From contig CACIKV010000005.1 in the NCBI GenBank assembly GCA_902587325.1, positions 1-64,000 of the forward strand: 64,000 nucleotides of DNA. The letters are read 5' to 3'. A model generated the notes under the pieces. It did not search any database. It was given only the letters and a program-made list of their open reading frames with translations, and was not told where the DNA came from. The translations under genes and the position numbers were made by a program. Of this stretch, positions 9,512-17,950 are shown one piece after another (the first letter of the stretch is position 1; each line of letters begins with the position of its first letter). This stretch comes from an uncultured Bacteroidota bacterium. GTDB taxonomy: Bacteria > Bacteroidota > Bacteroidia > Flavobacteriales > Flavobacteriaceae.

Positions 9512-10263
9512 TGAAATATATATTTTTAATATTTTCTGTTCTTACAATATATTCTCAGAATGAAAATTTTGAAAAGAAATCTTTCATCTATGAAACAGAT
9601 ACTCTTAATTATAGAATTTTAAAACCACTTAATTATGATTCAACTAAAAAATATCCTGTTCACCTATTTTTACATGGCGCAGGTGAAAGAGGTAATGATA
9701 ACGAATCTCAATTGATTCATGGATCTAATTTATTTTTGAAAGAAAATAATCGAAAAAAATATCCATCCTTTGTAATATTTCCACAATCTCCTAAAAACGA
9801 TTGGTGGGGAGGTCATTATGATCCTTATAAATTTGATTACCAAGTCAAAAATTCAAAAGCACTAAAATTAGTGATTAATCTCATGGATGAATTTATTATG
9901 AGAAGTGATGTAAACAAAAATAAAATTTATGTAAGTGGATTATCTATGGGTGGTATGGGGACCTTTTCAATATTAAGTCAAAGGCCTGATATGTTTGCAG
10001 CAGCAACTCCAATTTGTGGTGATGGAGATCCAAAAAGTGTAAAGTCATTTGCTAAAAAAGTACCAATTTGGATATTCCACGGTGCACTAGACAGAGTTGT
10101 TCATCCAAATAGATCTTTAATTATGGCTCAGTCCATAATTGAAGAGAGCGGAAGTCCAAGAGTTACCATATATGAAAATATTTACCATGATAGCTGGAAT
10201 AATGCATTTGATGAGAAAGATTTTTTATCATGGATACATTCAAAATCCAAAACCAATGAATAA
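9511..10263 (+). CDS. Secreted alpha/beta hydrolase (esterase/phospholipase-type)
   Basis: This 250-residue protein begins with a signal peptide (M-K-Y-I-F-L-I-F-S-V-L-T-I-Y-S-Q). It has the oxyanion region L-F-L-H-G-A-G-E-R-G-N-D, the nucleophile elbow G-L-S-M-G-G (Ser145), Asp194 in H-G-A-L-D-R-V-V and His226 in Y-H-D-S-W, which together make a complete Ser-Asp-His triad. The family includes carbohydrate esterases and phospholipase/carboxylesterases. It probably removes acyl groups from a polysaccharide or oligosaccharide outside the cytoplasm, judging from the operon. The following gene starts inside its last codons. Confidence 0.86.
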   Translation: MKYIFLIFSVLTIYSQNENFEKKSFIYETDTLNYRILKPLNYDSTKKYPVHLFLHGAGERGNDNESQLIHGSNLFLKENNRKKYPSFVIFPQSPKNDWWGGHYDPYKFDYQVKNSKALKLVINLMDEFIMRSDVNKNKIYVSGLSMGGMGTFSILSQRPDMFAAATPICGDGDPKSVKSFAKKVPIWIFHGALDRVVHPNRSLIMAQSIIEESGSPRVTIYENIYHDSWNNAFDEKDFLSWIHSKSKTNE

Positions 10264-10966
10264 ATTTTTATTATTATCAATTATTTTTTTTAGTTTATCA
10301 TGTAATAGTGGGAAAATGAGCAGTGAAGTTTATATTCAAGGAGGTGGTACAATTAATGATTGGGCCAACCTATCCAAATACGCTGAATCTAATCTCGAAT
10401 TAAAAAAACAATTTGATGTTAATAGGGTTGTATTTATGGGAAATTCTATTACTGAAGGTTGGTATAATTTTAATCCTGATTTTTTTATTAAAAACCCATT
10501 CGTTAATAGAGGAATAGGCGGTCAAACAACACCTCAAATGCTAATTAGATTCAAGCCTGATGTGGTAAACTTAAAGCCTAAAGCTGTTGTAATTTTAGCG
10601 GGAATTAACGATATAGCTGGAAATACTGGTCCTATGGAAATTGACAATATTGCTGAAAATATTTTTTCGATGACAGAAATTGCAAAAGCAAATAATATTG
10701 AAGTATACATTTGTTCAGTTCTACCTGCCAAAGATTTTCCTTGGTCACCAGGATTAAATCCTGCTGAAAAAGTTATCAGTCTGAATACTATTTTAGAAAA
10801 TTATTGTAAAGAAAATAATATAAAATACGTTGATTATTATTCTAAAATGAACGATGGCAATGGCGGATTAAAAGTTCCTGACTTAACTTCTGAAGATGAT
10901 TTGGTTCATCCTAATAAACAAGGATATAGTGTAATGGAATCTGTCATACTAAATGCTCTTGATTAA
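10256..10966 (+). CDS. SGNH/GDSL-type hydrolase, lipoprotein
   Basis: The start chosen is the ATG at 10256, because it gives a lipoprotein signal M-N-K-F-L-L-L-S-I-I with lipobox L-S-C (Cys16); a longer in-frame start at 10139 would lie deep inside the previous gene. The 236-residue protein has block I G-N-S-I-T-E-G (Ser64), block II-like G-I-G-G-Q-T-T, block III A-G-I-N-D and block V D-L-V-H-P-N. These define an SGNH hydrolase, often an acetyl esterase acting on glycans. It overlaps the upstream hydrolase by eight bases. A deacetylase role in the operon is inferred. Confidence 0.88.
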   Translation: MNKFLLLSIIFFSLSCNSGKMSSEVYIQGGGTINDWANLSKYAESNLELKKQFDVNRVVFMGNSITEGWYNFNPDFFIKNPFVNRGIGGQTTPQMLIRFKPDVVNLKPKAVVILAGINDIAGNTGPMEIDNIAENIFSMTEIAKANNIEVYICSVLPAKDFPWSPGLNPAEKVISLNTILENYCKENNIKYVDYYSKMNDGNGGLKVPDLTSEDDLVHPNKQGYSVMESVILNALD

Positions 10967-10996
10967 TCTATTTAATTTTTTTAAATTGAGATTAAC

Positions 10997-13261
10997 ATGA
11001 AAAAAAATATTTTTTATTTCATTATACCTCTTATTTGTGTGTTAATGATCAAATTCATTAATACTTCAACTCAAAGTGAGGAAATAACTATCTCAAATTC
11101 AATTGATTTGGTATTGACTAATAGCGTTCCTGAAAATATTGACTTTAATTTTCATATAAAACCAATTATTTCAGATAAATGCTTTGCCTGTCATGGTCCT
11201 GATGAAAATGAAAGAGCAGCAAACTTAAGGCTTGATACTGAAAAAGGATTGTATCAACTTACAGAAGACTTAAGTTCATATGTAATTAATAAGGAAAATC
11301 CTGAAAAAAGTGAATTATTAAGAAGAATATTTCATGATAATAAGTCAATCAGCATGCCCCCTCCAGAATCTAATTTAATTTTAACTGATCATGAAAAAAG
11401 CGTTCTTGAAAAATGGGTAATGCAAGGAGCTGAGTGGAAAAAGCATTGGGCATATATAAAACCATCTCTTCCAAAAATTCCTCAAGTCAAAAACAAAGAT
11501 TGGGTTAGTAACCCTATAGATAATTTTGTATTAAAAAATATTGAAAATAATCAATTGAGTATTTCTAATATTGAAAGTAAGGAAATATTAATTAGAAGAT
11601 TATATTTTGATTTAATAGGTTTACCTCCAAGTGTTCAAGAAGTTGATGATTTCATTAATGATAAAGATCAAGATTCTTATTTGAAATTAGTTGATAGATT
11701 ATTGGATTCCAAAAGCTATGGTGAGAGGATGGCTTCAATTTGGATGGATATTGCTAGATATGGTGATAGCCATGGTTATCAAGATGATTTAGAAAGAGTA
11801 ATGTGGCCATGGAGAGATTGGGTGATCCATGCTTACAATACTAATTTATCTTATGACAAGTTCATTACATGGCAAATTGCTGGTGACCTTATTCCAAATG
11901 CAACAAAAGAACAAATTATTGCTACTGGATTCAATAGAAATCATAAAATAACTCAAGAAGGTGGTGTTATACCTGAGGAATATCGTTCTGAGTATGTTGC
12001 AGACAGAACTAATACAACATCAAAAGTTATGATGGGGTTAACTATGGAATGTGCAAGATGTCATAGTCATAAATATGATGATATTTCACATGAGGAATAT
12101 TATGGAATGTATAGCTACTTTAATAACGTTGATGAAGATGGCTTGATTACTTACAGTGATAAAGCTCCAAAACCAAACATAACAGTAACCAGAAATGACA
12201 TTGAAAAAGATCTTGGATTTATTAATCTTCCAGATTCGATAAGTGAAGTTACTTTTATGGTTATGAAGGAGACGGAAAATTTAAGAAAAACTTACATTCT
12301 CAATCGTGGATCTTATGATTCACCAACTAAAGAAGTAAAATCTATGACACCAACTGCAGTATTACCTATTAATAAAAGCAATTCTAATAGATTAGATCTA
12401 GCTAATTGGTTTTTTGATGATGAAAATCCTTTAACATCAAGGGTTGTTGTAAATAGATTATGGCAACAATTTTTTGGTGTTGGAATAGTAGCAACACCTG
12501 ATGATTTTGGAAGTCAAGGGAATAGACCAACTAATCCCGATTTGTTAGATTGGTTATCAGTTACATTTATTAACGATAATTGGGATACTAAAAAATTTAT
12601 TAAAAGAATTGTCACCTCATCAACTTACATGCAAACGAGTAAGGTTAATACTTCAAATAAAAAATTAGATCCGGAAAATGTGTTCTTATCTTATTTTCCA
12701 AGACAAAAATTAACCGCGGAAATGATAAGAGATAATATTTTAGCGTCTAGTGGTTTATTAGTTAACAAGATTGGAGGACCAAGTGTAAAACCTTATCAGC
12801 CTAAAGGATTATGGGACGAAGTAATTGGTGGAGGTGGTGGAAGTTTAGCCAGGTATGTACCTAGTACGGGTGAAAACTTGTATAGAAGAAGTGTCTATAC
12901 TTTTTGGAAAAAAACAGTTCCTCCTCCATCAATGATGATTTTTGATGCATCAAGTAGAGATAACTGTGAAGTTAAAAGACAAGACACAAGTACACCTCTA
13001 CAATCACTAACTCTGATGAATAATCCAGAATTTATAAAAGCAGCTAATTATTTAGCTGATAGAATTTTTAATGAAGAGACTTCTTTGGAAAATAAAATTA
13101 AATTACTTTACAGAACAGTTACTGGACGAAGTCCAAGCGATATTGAAATTGAAAAACTTGCTCGATATTATGATGATGAAAATTTAGGTGATGATTTTTT
13201 AGCATTTAATAAATTAACAATGTTGGTTTACAACTTAGATGAAACAAGTCAAAAAAGCTAG
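10997..13261 (+). CDS. PSCyt1/DUF1549/DUF1553 protein with two CxxCH motifs
   Basis: This 754-residue exported protein opens with a hydrophobic N-terminal segment. A PSCyt1 cytochrome-like domain follows with C-F-A-C-H (Cys62-His66), then DUF1549 with L-G-L-P-P-like D-L-I-G-L-P-P and a second C-A-R-C-H (Cys352-His356), then DUF1553 with V-N-R-L-W-Q-Q-F-F-G near the middle and a C-terminal T-P-L-Q-S-L motif. These architectures are best known from Planctomycetes, usually next to a DUF1501 gene, as here. The haem motif suggests an extracytoplasmic redox step, but the reaction is not established. The stop abuts the DUF1501 ATG without a gap. Confidence 0.9.
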   Translation: MKKNIFYFIIPLICVLMIKFINTSTQSEEITISNSIDLVLTNSVPENIDFNFHIKPIISDKCFACHGPDENERAANLRLDTEKGLYQLTEDLSSYVINKENPEKSELLRRIFHDNKSISMPPPESNLILTDHEKSVLEKWVMQGAEWKKHWAYIKPSLPKIPQVKNKDWVSNPIDNFVLKNIENNQLSISNIESKEILIRRLYFDLIGLPPSVQEVDDFINDKDQDSYLKLVDRLLDSKSYGERMASIWMDIARYGDSHGYQDDLERVMWPWRDWVIHAYNTNLSYDKFITWQIAGDLIPNATKEQIIATGFNRNHKITQEGGVIPEEYRSEYVADRTNTTSKVMMGLTMECARCHSHKYDDISHEEYYGMYSYFNNVDEDGLITYSDKAPKPNITVTRNDIEKDLGFINLPDSISEVTFMVMKETENLRKTYILNRGSYDSPTKEVKSMTPTAVLPINKSNSNRLDLANWFFDDENPLTSRVVVNRLWQQFFGVGIVATPDDFGSQGNRPTNPDLLDWLSVTFINDNWDTKKFIKRIVTSSTYMQTSKVNTSNKKLDPENVFLSYFPRQKLTAEMIRDNILASSGLLVNKIGGPSVKPYQPKGLWDEVIGGGGGSLARYVPSTGENLYRRSVYTFWKKTVPPPSMMIFDASSRDNCEVKRQDTSTPLQSLTLMNNPEFIKAANYLADRIFNEETSLENKIKLLYRTVTGRSPSDIEIEKLARYYDDENLGDDFLAFNKLTMLVYNLDETSQKS

Positions 13262-14752
13262 ATGAAAGAGTTACATAATCATTTTATAAATAATAATAGA
13301 AGAAACTTTCTAAAAAAAACTGGATTGTGTATTGGTGGTTTAGCCTTAGGATCAATGTTAGATCCGTTCGGTAATCAAAAAAGCGATCCATTTTCAGTTA
13401 TTTCTAATAATCTAAATCTACCTCACTTTGCCCCAAAGGCAAAGAGAATAATTTATTTATTTCAAAGTGGCGGACCTTCACAACATGATTTATTTGACTA
13501 TAAACCAAAACTTAACGAAATGAAGGGAATTGATTTACCAGAATCAGTTAGAATGGGTCAAAGACTAACAGGAATGACATCAGGACAGTCAAATTTTCCT
13601 CTCGTAGGTAGCGCAGCAAATTTTAAACAATATGGAGAAGCTAGAGCATGGGTAAGTGATTTACTTCCATACATAGGGAAGATATCTGATGAATTGTGTT
13701 TTATAAAATCAATGCATACTGAAGCGATTAACCATGATCCTGCAGTTACTTTTTTTCAAACAGGATCTCAACAACCTGGTAGGCCAAGTATGGGATCTTG
13801 GCTTAGTTATGGATTAGGAAGCTTAAATAAAAACTTGCCTGATTTTGTTGTTTTACTCTCAAGAGGAACTGGTCGTCCAAAAGGGCAACCACTTTATTCA
13901 AGACTGTGGGGTAATGGCTTTTTGAGTTCCTTGCATCAAGGTGTTCAATTCAGATCAGCAAAAGACCCTGTATTGTTTTTAAAAAATCCTGAAAGTCTTT
14001 CAAAACAAGAAAGAAGAAAAATGTTGGATTATTTATCAGAGCTAAACGAAGAACAAGAGAAAAAATTTGGCGACAAAGAAGTTTCTAACAGAATATCTCA
14101 ATATGAAATGGCTTACAGGATGCAAACATCAGTTCCAGAAACTATGGATATTTCAGATGAGCCTGAAAACATTTTAAAGTTATATGGTCCAAATGCAAAT
14201 AAACCAGGAACTTATGCAGCCAATTGTATACTAGCAAGAAAATTAATTGAAAAGGATGTAAGATTTGTTCAACTTTATCATATGGGTTGGGACCAACATT
14301 CAGATTTACCAATGCAAATTAAGGGTCAAGCTAATGATGTTGATCAACCAACCGCTGCACTAATAATGGATTTAAAACAAAGAGGTCTATTGGAAGATAC
14401 ACTCATAGTTTGGGGAGGAGAGTTTGGAAGAACTTCATATGGACAATTACAAACATCATTGAGTAAAGAAGACTTGAGGGTTATTAAAGCTGGTAAATAT
14501 GGTAGAGATCATCACCCCAGATGTTTTACAATATTTATGGCAGGAGCTGGTGTTAAGCCTGGTTTTTCTTACGGTCAGACCGATGACCTTGGTTATAATA
14601 TTGTCAAAGACCCAGTCCACGTGCACGACCTTCAAGCTACAATTTTACATCTTTTTGGAATTAATCATGAAAAAATGGTATACAAATATCAAGGTAGGAG
14701 ATTTAGACTTACTGATGTATTTGGTAAGGTTAAGCATGATATTTTATCATAA
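13262..14752 (+). CDS. DUF1501 (sulfatase-like fold) Tat-exported protein
   Basis: This 496-residue protein has a twin-arginine signal R-R-N-F-L-K-K at residues 13-19. Its body carries family landmarks such as L-F-Q-S-G-G-P-S-Q-H-D, N-H-D-P-A, L-I-V-W-G-G-E-F-G-R-T and G-R-D-H-H-P, which fit the metal-binding alkaline-phosphatase/sulfatase superfamily fold of DUF1501. There is no C-x-P-x-R sulfatase site, so it is not a formylglycine sulfatase. It directly follows its usual partner, the DUF1549/DUF1553 protein, with no spacing, and Tat export suggests it folds with a cofactor before secretion. The biochemical role of the pair is unknown. Confidence 0.92.
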   Translation: MKELHNHFINNNRRNFLKKTGLCIGGLALGSMLDPFGNQKSDPFSVISNNLNLPHFAPKAKRIIYLFQSGGPSQHDLFDYKPKLNEMKGIDLPESVRMGQRLTGMTSGQSNFPLVGSAANFKQYGEARAWVSDLLPYIGKISDELCFIKSMHTEAINHDPAVTFFQTGSQQPGRPSMGSWLSYGLGSLNKNLPDFVVLLSRGTGRPKGQPLYSRLWGNGFLSSLHQGVQFRSAKDPVLFLKNPESLSKQERRKMLDYLSELNEEQEKKFGDKEVSNRISQYEMAYRMQTSVPETMDISDEPENILKLYGPNANKPGTYAANCILARKLIEKDVRFVQLYHMGWDQHSDLPMQIKGQANDVDQPTAALIMDLKQRGLLEDTLIVWGGEFGRTSYGQLQTSLSKEDLRVIKAGKYGRDHHPRCFTIFMAGAGVKPGFSYGQTDDLGYNIVKDPVHVHDLQATILHLFGINHEKMVYKYQGRRFRLTDVFGKVKHDILS

Positions 14753-14755
14753 AAA

Positions 14756-15712
14756 ATGAAAAAGTTTTTTTTATTGTTGGTTATAATAACTACTAATGCT
14801 CAAGAAAAAAAATTTGAGAATTATAATCAAAAAATTGCCGGTAATGACTATCGATTAGAAATGATTGCAATTCCATCTGGAATATTTAATATGGGTAGTC
14901 CAAATTATGAAAAAAATAGATTAGCAGATGAGGGACCTGTTCATAAAGTAAAAGTTGATTCATTTTGGATAGGGAAATTTGAAATAACTTGGGATATTTT
15001 TGAACTTTTTATGCTCAGAGAAATAGACTCAAAAAAAATAGTTTACGGAAATGAAGTAAAAAAAGATGTTGATGGTATTTCTGGTGCAACGACGCCTTAT
15101 GTTGATATGACTTTTGGGATGGGATTGGAAGGATATCCTGCAATCTCAATGACACAATTATCTGCTTCCAAATTTTGTGAATGGCTTTCAGCTATGACTG
15201 GTAATTACTACAGGCTACCTACTGAAGCTGAATGGGAATATGCTTGTAGAAGCGGATCATCAACTGCTTATCATTATGGTGACAATCCTGATGAACTTGA
15301 CGAATACGCCTGGTATGAGTCTAATAGTGATGGAAAGTATCAAATGGTTGGAATGAAAAAACCTAATGAATGGGGAATTCATGATATGCATGGAAATGTT
15401 GCTGAATGGACTTTAGATCAATATAACCCTAAGTCATATTACAGCAATATTGATAAAACTTCAAATAACCCGTATAAGTTTGCAACAAAATTATACCCAA
15501 GAGTTGTTAGAGGTGGTTCATGGATGAATCCTAATTATAGATTAAGAAGTTCATCAAGATTACCCTCTAACAAAAGTTGGAAAAAACAAGATCCTCAGAT
15601 ACCAAAAAGTCTTTGGTGGCATACTGATGCTCAGTTTCTAGGTTTTAGAATTGTTCGACCATATAAAACACCAAATGATGATGAAAAAGAAAAATATTGG
15701 ATTGAAAAATAA
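14756..15712 (+). CDS. SUMF1-domain protein lacking the catalytic cysteines, secreted
   Basis: This 318-residue protein has a signal peptide (M-K-K-F-F-L-L-L-V-I) and a full FGE-sulfatase/C-type-lectin-like domain: I-P-S-G-I-F-N-M-G-S near the start, R-L-P-T-E-A-E-W-E-Y in the middle, H-G-N-V-A-E-W, then R-G-G-S-W-M-N-P-N-Y-R and G-F-R-I-V at the end. The two active-site cysteines of formylglycine-generating enzymes are replaced (Asn and Arg lie in that stretch), so it should not modify sulfatases. Such paralogues may bind ligands or catalyse other reactions. It sits three bases after the DUF1501 stop and probably works with that pair. Confidence 0.88.
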   Translation: MKKFFLLLVIITTNAQEKKFENYNQKIAGNDYRLEMIAIPSGIFNMGSPNYEKNRLADEGPVHKVKVDSFWIGKFEITWDIFELFMLREIDSKKIVYGNEVKKDVDGISGATTPYVDMTFGMGLEGYPAISMTQLSASKFCEWLSAMTGNYYRLPTEAEWEYACRSGSSTAYHYGDNPDELDEYAWYESNSDGKYQMVGMKKPNEWGIHDMHGNVAEWTLDQYNPKSYYSNIDKTSNNPYKFATKLYPRVVRGGSWMNPNYRLRSSSRLPSNKSWKKQDPQIPKSLWWHTDAQFLGFRIVRPYKTPNDDEKEKYWIEK

Positions 15713-15728
15713 TCATTAAATTAAAAGC

Positions 15729-16640
15729 ATGTTTAGACGAAATTTTTTGAAAAGTTCCGCATTGGGATCTGGTATAGCTTTTTTTCCATTTGAAAAAATT
15801 ATTTATGATTATCCAAAAAATAAATTTAATTTAAACTACGCACCCCACTTTGGAATGTTTAAGCATTCTGCTGGAGAAGACCTTATTGATCAACTTAACT
15901 TTATGGCAGACGAAGGATTTACTGCTTTTGAAGATAATAATCTAAAAAAAAGAAGTATTTCAGATCAAAATAAAATAGCCTCAACATTGACAAAAAGAAA
16001 TTTAAGAATGGGGGTTTTTGTTGCTCATTCCATTTACTGGAAAGAGCCTAATCTTGCTAGTGGGAGTATAGACAAAAGGGAGGAATTTCTAAAAGAAATT
16101 AGAGAATCTGTAGAAGTTGCAAAAAGAGTAAATGCTAAATGGATGACAGTAGTCCCCGGATACAAAGATCTGAGGCTTAAAGACTCCTATCAACAAACTA
16201 ATGTAATTGATTCTCTCAAATACGCATGTGATATTCTTGAGCCATATGATTTAACTATGGTTTTAGAACCTCTAAACTTTAGAAATCATCCAGGTTTATT
16301 TTTAACAGATAGTCCTCAAGCATTTGAAATTTGTAAAGCTATCAATTCAAAGTCTTGTAAGATCTTATTTGATATTTATCACCAACAAATTCAGGAGGGT
16401 AATTTAATTCCAAATATTGATTTATGTTGGGATGAAATTTCGTATTTCCAAATTGGTGATAACCCTGGGAGAAATGAACCAACAACTGGTGAGATTAATT
16501 ATAAAAATATTTTTAAATTCATATATGAAAAGGGATTTAAGGGTATTTTGGGAATGGAACATGGCAATTCTATTAAAGGAAAAATTGGAGAAAAACAACT
16601 TATTGAATCATATAAAAGTGTAGATAATTTTAAAATATAA
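15729..16640 (+). CDS. TIM-barrel sugar isomerase/epimerase-like protein, Tat signal
   Basis: This 303-residue protein begins M-F-R-R-N-F-L-K-S-S, a twin-arginine signal. The rest fits the xylose-isomerase-like TIM barrel (AP endonuclease family 2), with closest look to hydroxypyruvate isomerase-type proteins: M-A-D-E-G-F-T-A-F-E-D, V-L-E-P-L-N, F-D-I-Y-H and G-M-E-H near the C terminus, where Glu, Asp and His ligands for a divalent metal are expected. It would isomerise or epimerise a keto-sugar or sugar acid. Being followed two bases later by an oxidoreductase gene supports a shared sugar pathway. Confidence 0.86.
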   Translation: MFRRNFLKSSALGSGIAFFPFEKIIYDYPKNKFNLNYAPHFGMFKHSAGEDLIDQLNFMADEGFTAFEDNNLKKRSISDQNKIASTLTKRNLRMGVFVAHSIYWKEPNLASGSIDKREEFLKEIRESVEVAKRVNAKWMTVVPGYKDLRLKDSYQQTNVIDSLKYACDILEPYDLTMVLEPLNFRNHPGLFLTDSPQAFEICKAINSKSCKILFDIYHQQIQEGNLIPNIDLCWDEISYFQIGDNPGRNEPTTGEINYKNIFKFIYEKGFKGILGMEHGNSIKGKIGEKQLIESYKSVDNFKI

Positions 16641-16642
16641 TT

Positions 16643-17938
16643 ATGAAAAATATTAAAAGAAGATCTTTTCTTAAAAGCTCATCGATATTAACTGGGGGCT
16701 TGGTCCTTCCATCTTTTTCATTTAAAAAGAAATCGCAAATAAACAAAAAATTAAAAATTTCTGTCGTAGGGTGTGGTGGAAGAGGAACGGGTGCTGCAGT
16801 ACAAGCGCTGAGAGCTGACAGAAATGTTGAACTTGTTGCCCTTTGTGATGCCTTTAAGAACCGACTGGAGGGGAGTTATAATGCTATCCTAAATGAACTT
16901 GATGGAGAAATTGAAGTCAAAGTAAAAGAAAAAAATAAACTTGTAGGGTTTGATAGTTATAAAAAGGCTATTGATTTATGTGATGTAGTAATTTTGGCAA
17001 CTCCACCTGGATTTAGACCTGATCATTTCAAATATGCTGTAGAAAAAAGTAAACATATCTTTATGGAAAAGCCTGTTGCAACTGATGCACACGGTGTTAG
17101 AAAAGTTTTAGAAGCTGCAAAACTTGTTAAAGAAAAAAAAATAAATGTAGTAGTTGGTCTTCAAAGACGATATCAATTAAGTTATTTAGATATTTTTAAA
17201 CAAGTTAAACGCGGAATTATTGGAAAAATTATTTCTGGAACAGTTAGATGGAACAGTAGTGGAGTTTGGGTAAATAAAAGGAAACCTGGGCAATCTGAAC
17301 TTGAATATCAAATGAGAAATTGGTACTATTTTAATTGGATTTGTGGCGATCATATTGTTGAGCAACACATTCATAATCTAGATGTAGCAAACTGGTTTCT
17401 TGGTGAACACCCTATTACTGCACAAGGCATGGGTGGAAGGGAAGTAAGAAAAGGTATTGATCATGGTGAAATTTTTGATCATCATTATGTTGAATTTAAA
17501 TATCCATCTGGAGCTGTGATTCATAGCCAATGCAGACACCAGCCAGGTACAGTAAGAAATGTTAATGAGGTATTAGTTGGGACAAAAGGTGTTGTTAATT
17601 TAAGTGGAAATGGTGTTGTAAGAATAAATGATCACAACGGCAGCCTTTTACACAAATATGACCCAAAAGATGATCTAAGTCCATATCAAATTGAACATAA
17701 TAAATTATTTAAATCTATACGATCTGGTGGACAAATTGATGATACTGAGATTGGCGCAACTGCGACTATGACTGCAATCATGGGAAGAATGGCTACTTAT
17801 ACAGGGAAATTAATCGAATGGGACAATGCTATTAATACTGATGATAATCTTGTCCCTGAAAATATGAGCTGGAGTAGTGAACCCCCTGTTTTACCTGATA
17901 AAAATGGAAAATATAAAATTCCTGTACCAGGTAAATAA
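16643..17938 (+). CDS. Gfo/Idh/MocA-family oxidoreductase, Tat signal
   Basis: This 431-residue protein has a twin-arginine signal (K-R-R-S-F-L-K-S-S, residues 5-13). It then shows the dinucleotide-binding loop V-V-G-C-G-G-R-G-T-G (about residues 41-50) and the family signature E-K-P at 142-144, with D-H-I-V-E-Q-H-I-H-N-L-D in the C-terminal domain. Members reduce or oxidise sugars and related polyols with NAD(P), often with the cofactor retained. Tat export is consistent with folding around a bound nucleotide before secretion. The substrate is unknown. It is followed 12 bases later by the GH109-like paralogue. Confidence 0.9.
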   Translation: MKNIKRRSFLKSSSILTGGLVLPSFSFKKKSQINKKLKISVVGCGGRGTGAAVQALRADRNVELVALCDAFKNRLEGSYNAILNELDGEIEVKVKEKNKLVGFDSYKKAIDLCDVVILATPPGFRPDHFKYAVEKSKHIFMEKPVATDAHGVRKVLEAAKLVKEKKINVVVGLQRRYQLSYLDIFKQVKRGIIGKIISGTVRWNSSGVWVNKRKPGQSELEYQMRNWYYFNWICGDHIVEQHIHNLDVANWFLGEHPITAQGMGGREVRKGIDHGEIFDHHYVEFKYPSGAVIHSQCRHQPGTVRNVNEVLVGTKGVVNLSGNGVVRINDHNGSLLHKYDPKDDLSPYQIEHNKLFKSIRSGGQIDDTEIGATATMTAIMGRMATYTGKLIEWDNAINTDDNLVPENMSWSSEPPVLPDKNGKYKIPVPGK

Positions 17939-17950
17939 GAAATAATAATT

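Noticed and set aside
10139-10255. Longer N terminus for the SGNH hydrolase
   Set aside because: It would overlap the upstream hydrolase by 125 bases and bury the lipoprotein signal that starts at 10256.
14499-14759. Alternative frame at the end of the DUF1501 gene
   Set aside because: The DUF1501 frame continues with conserved G-R-D-H-H-P and a proper stop; no sign of frameshift.
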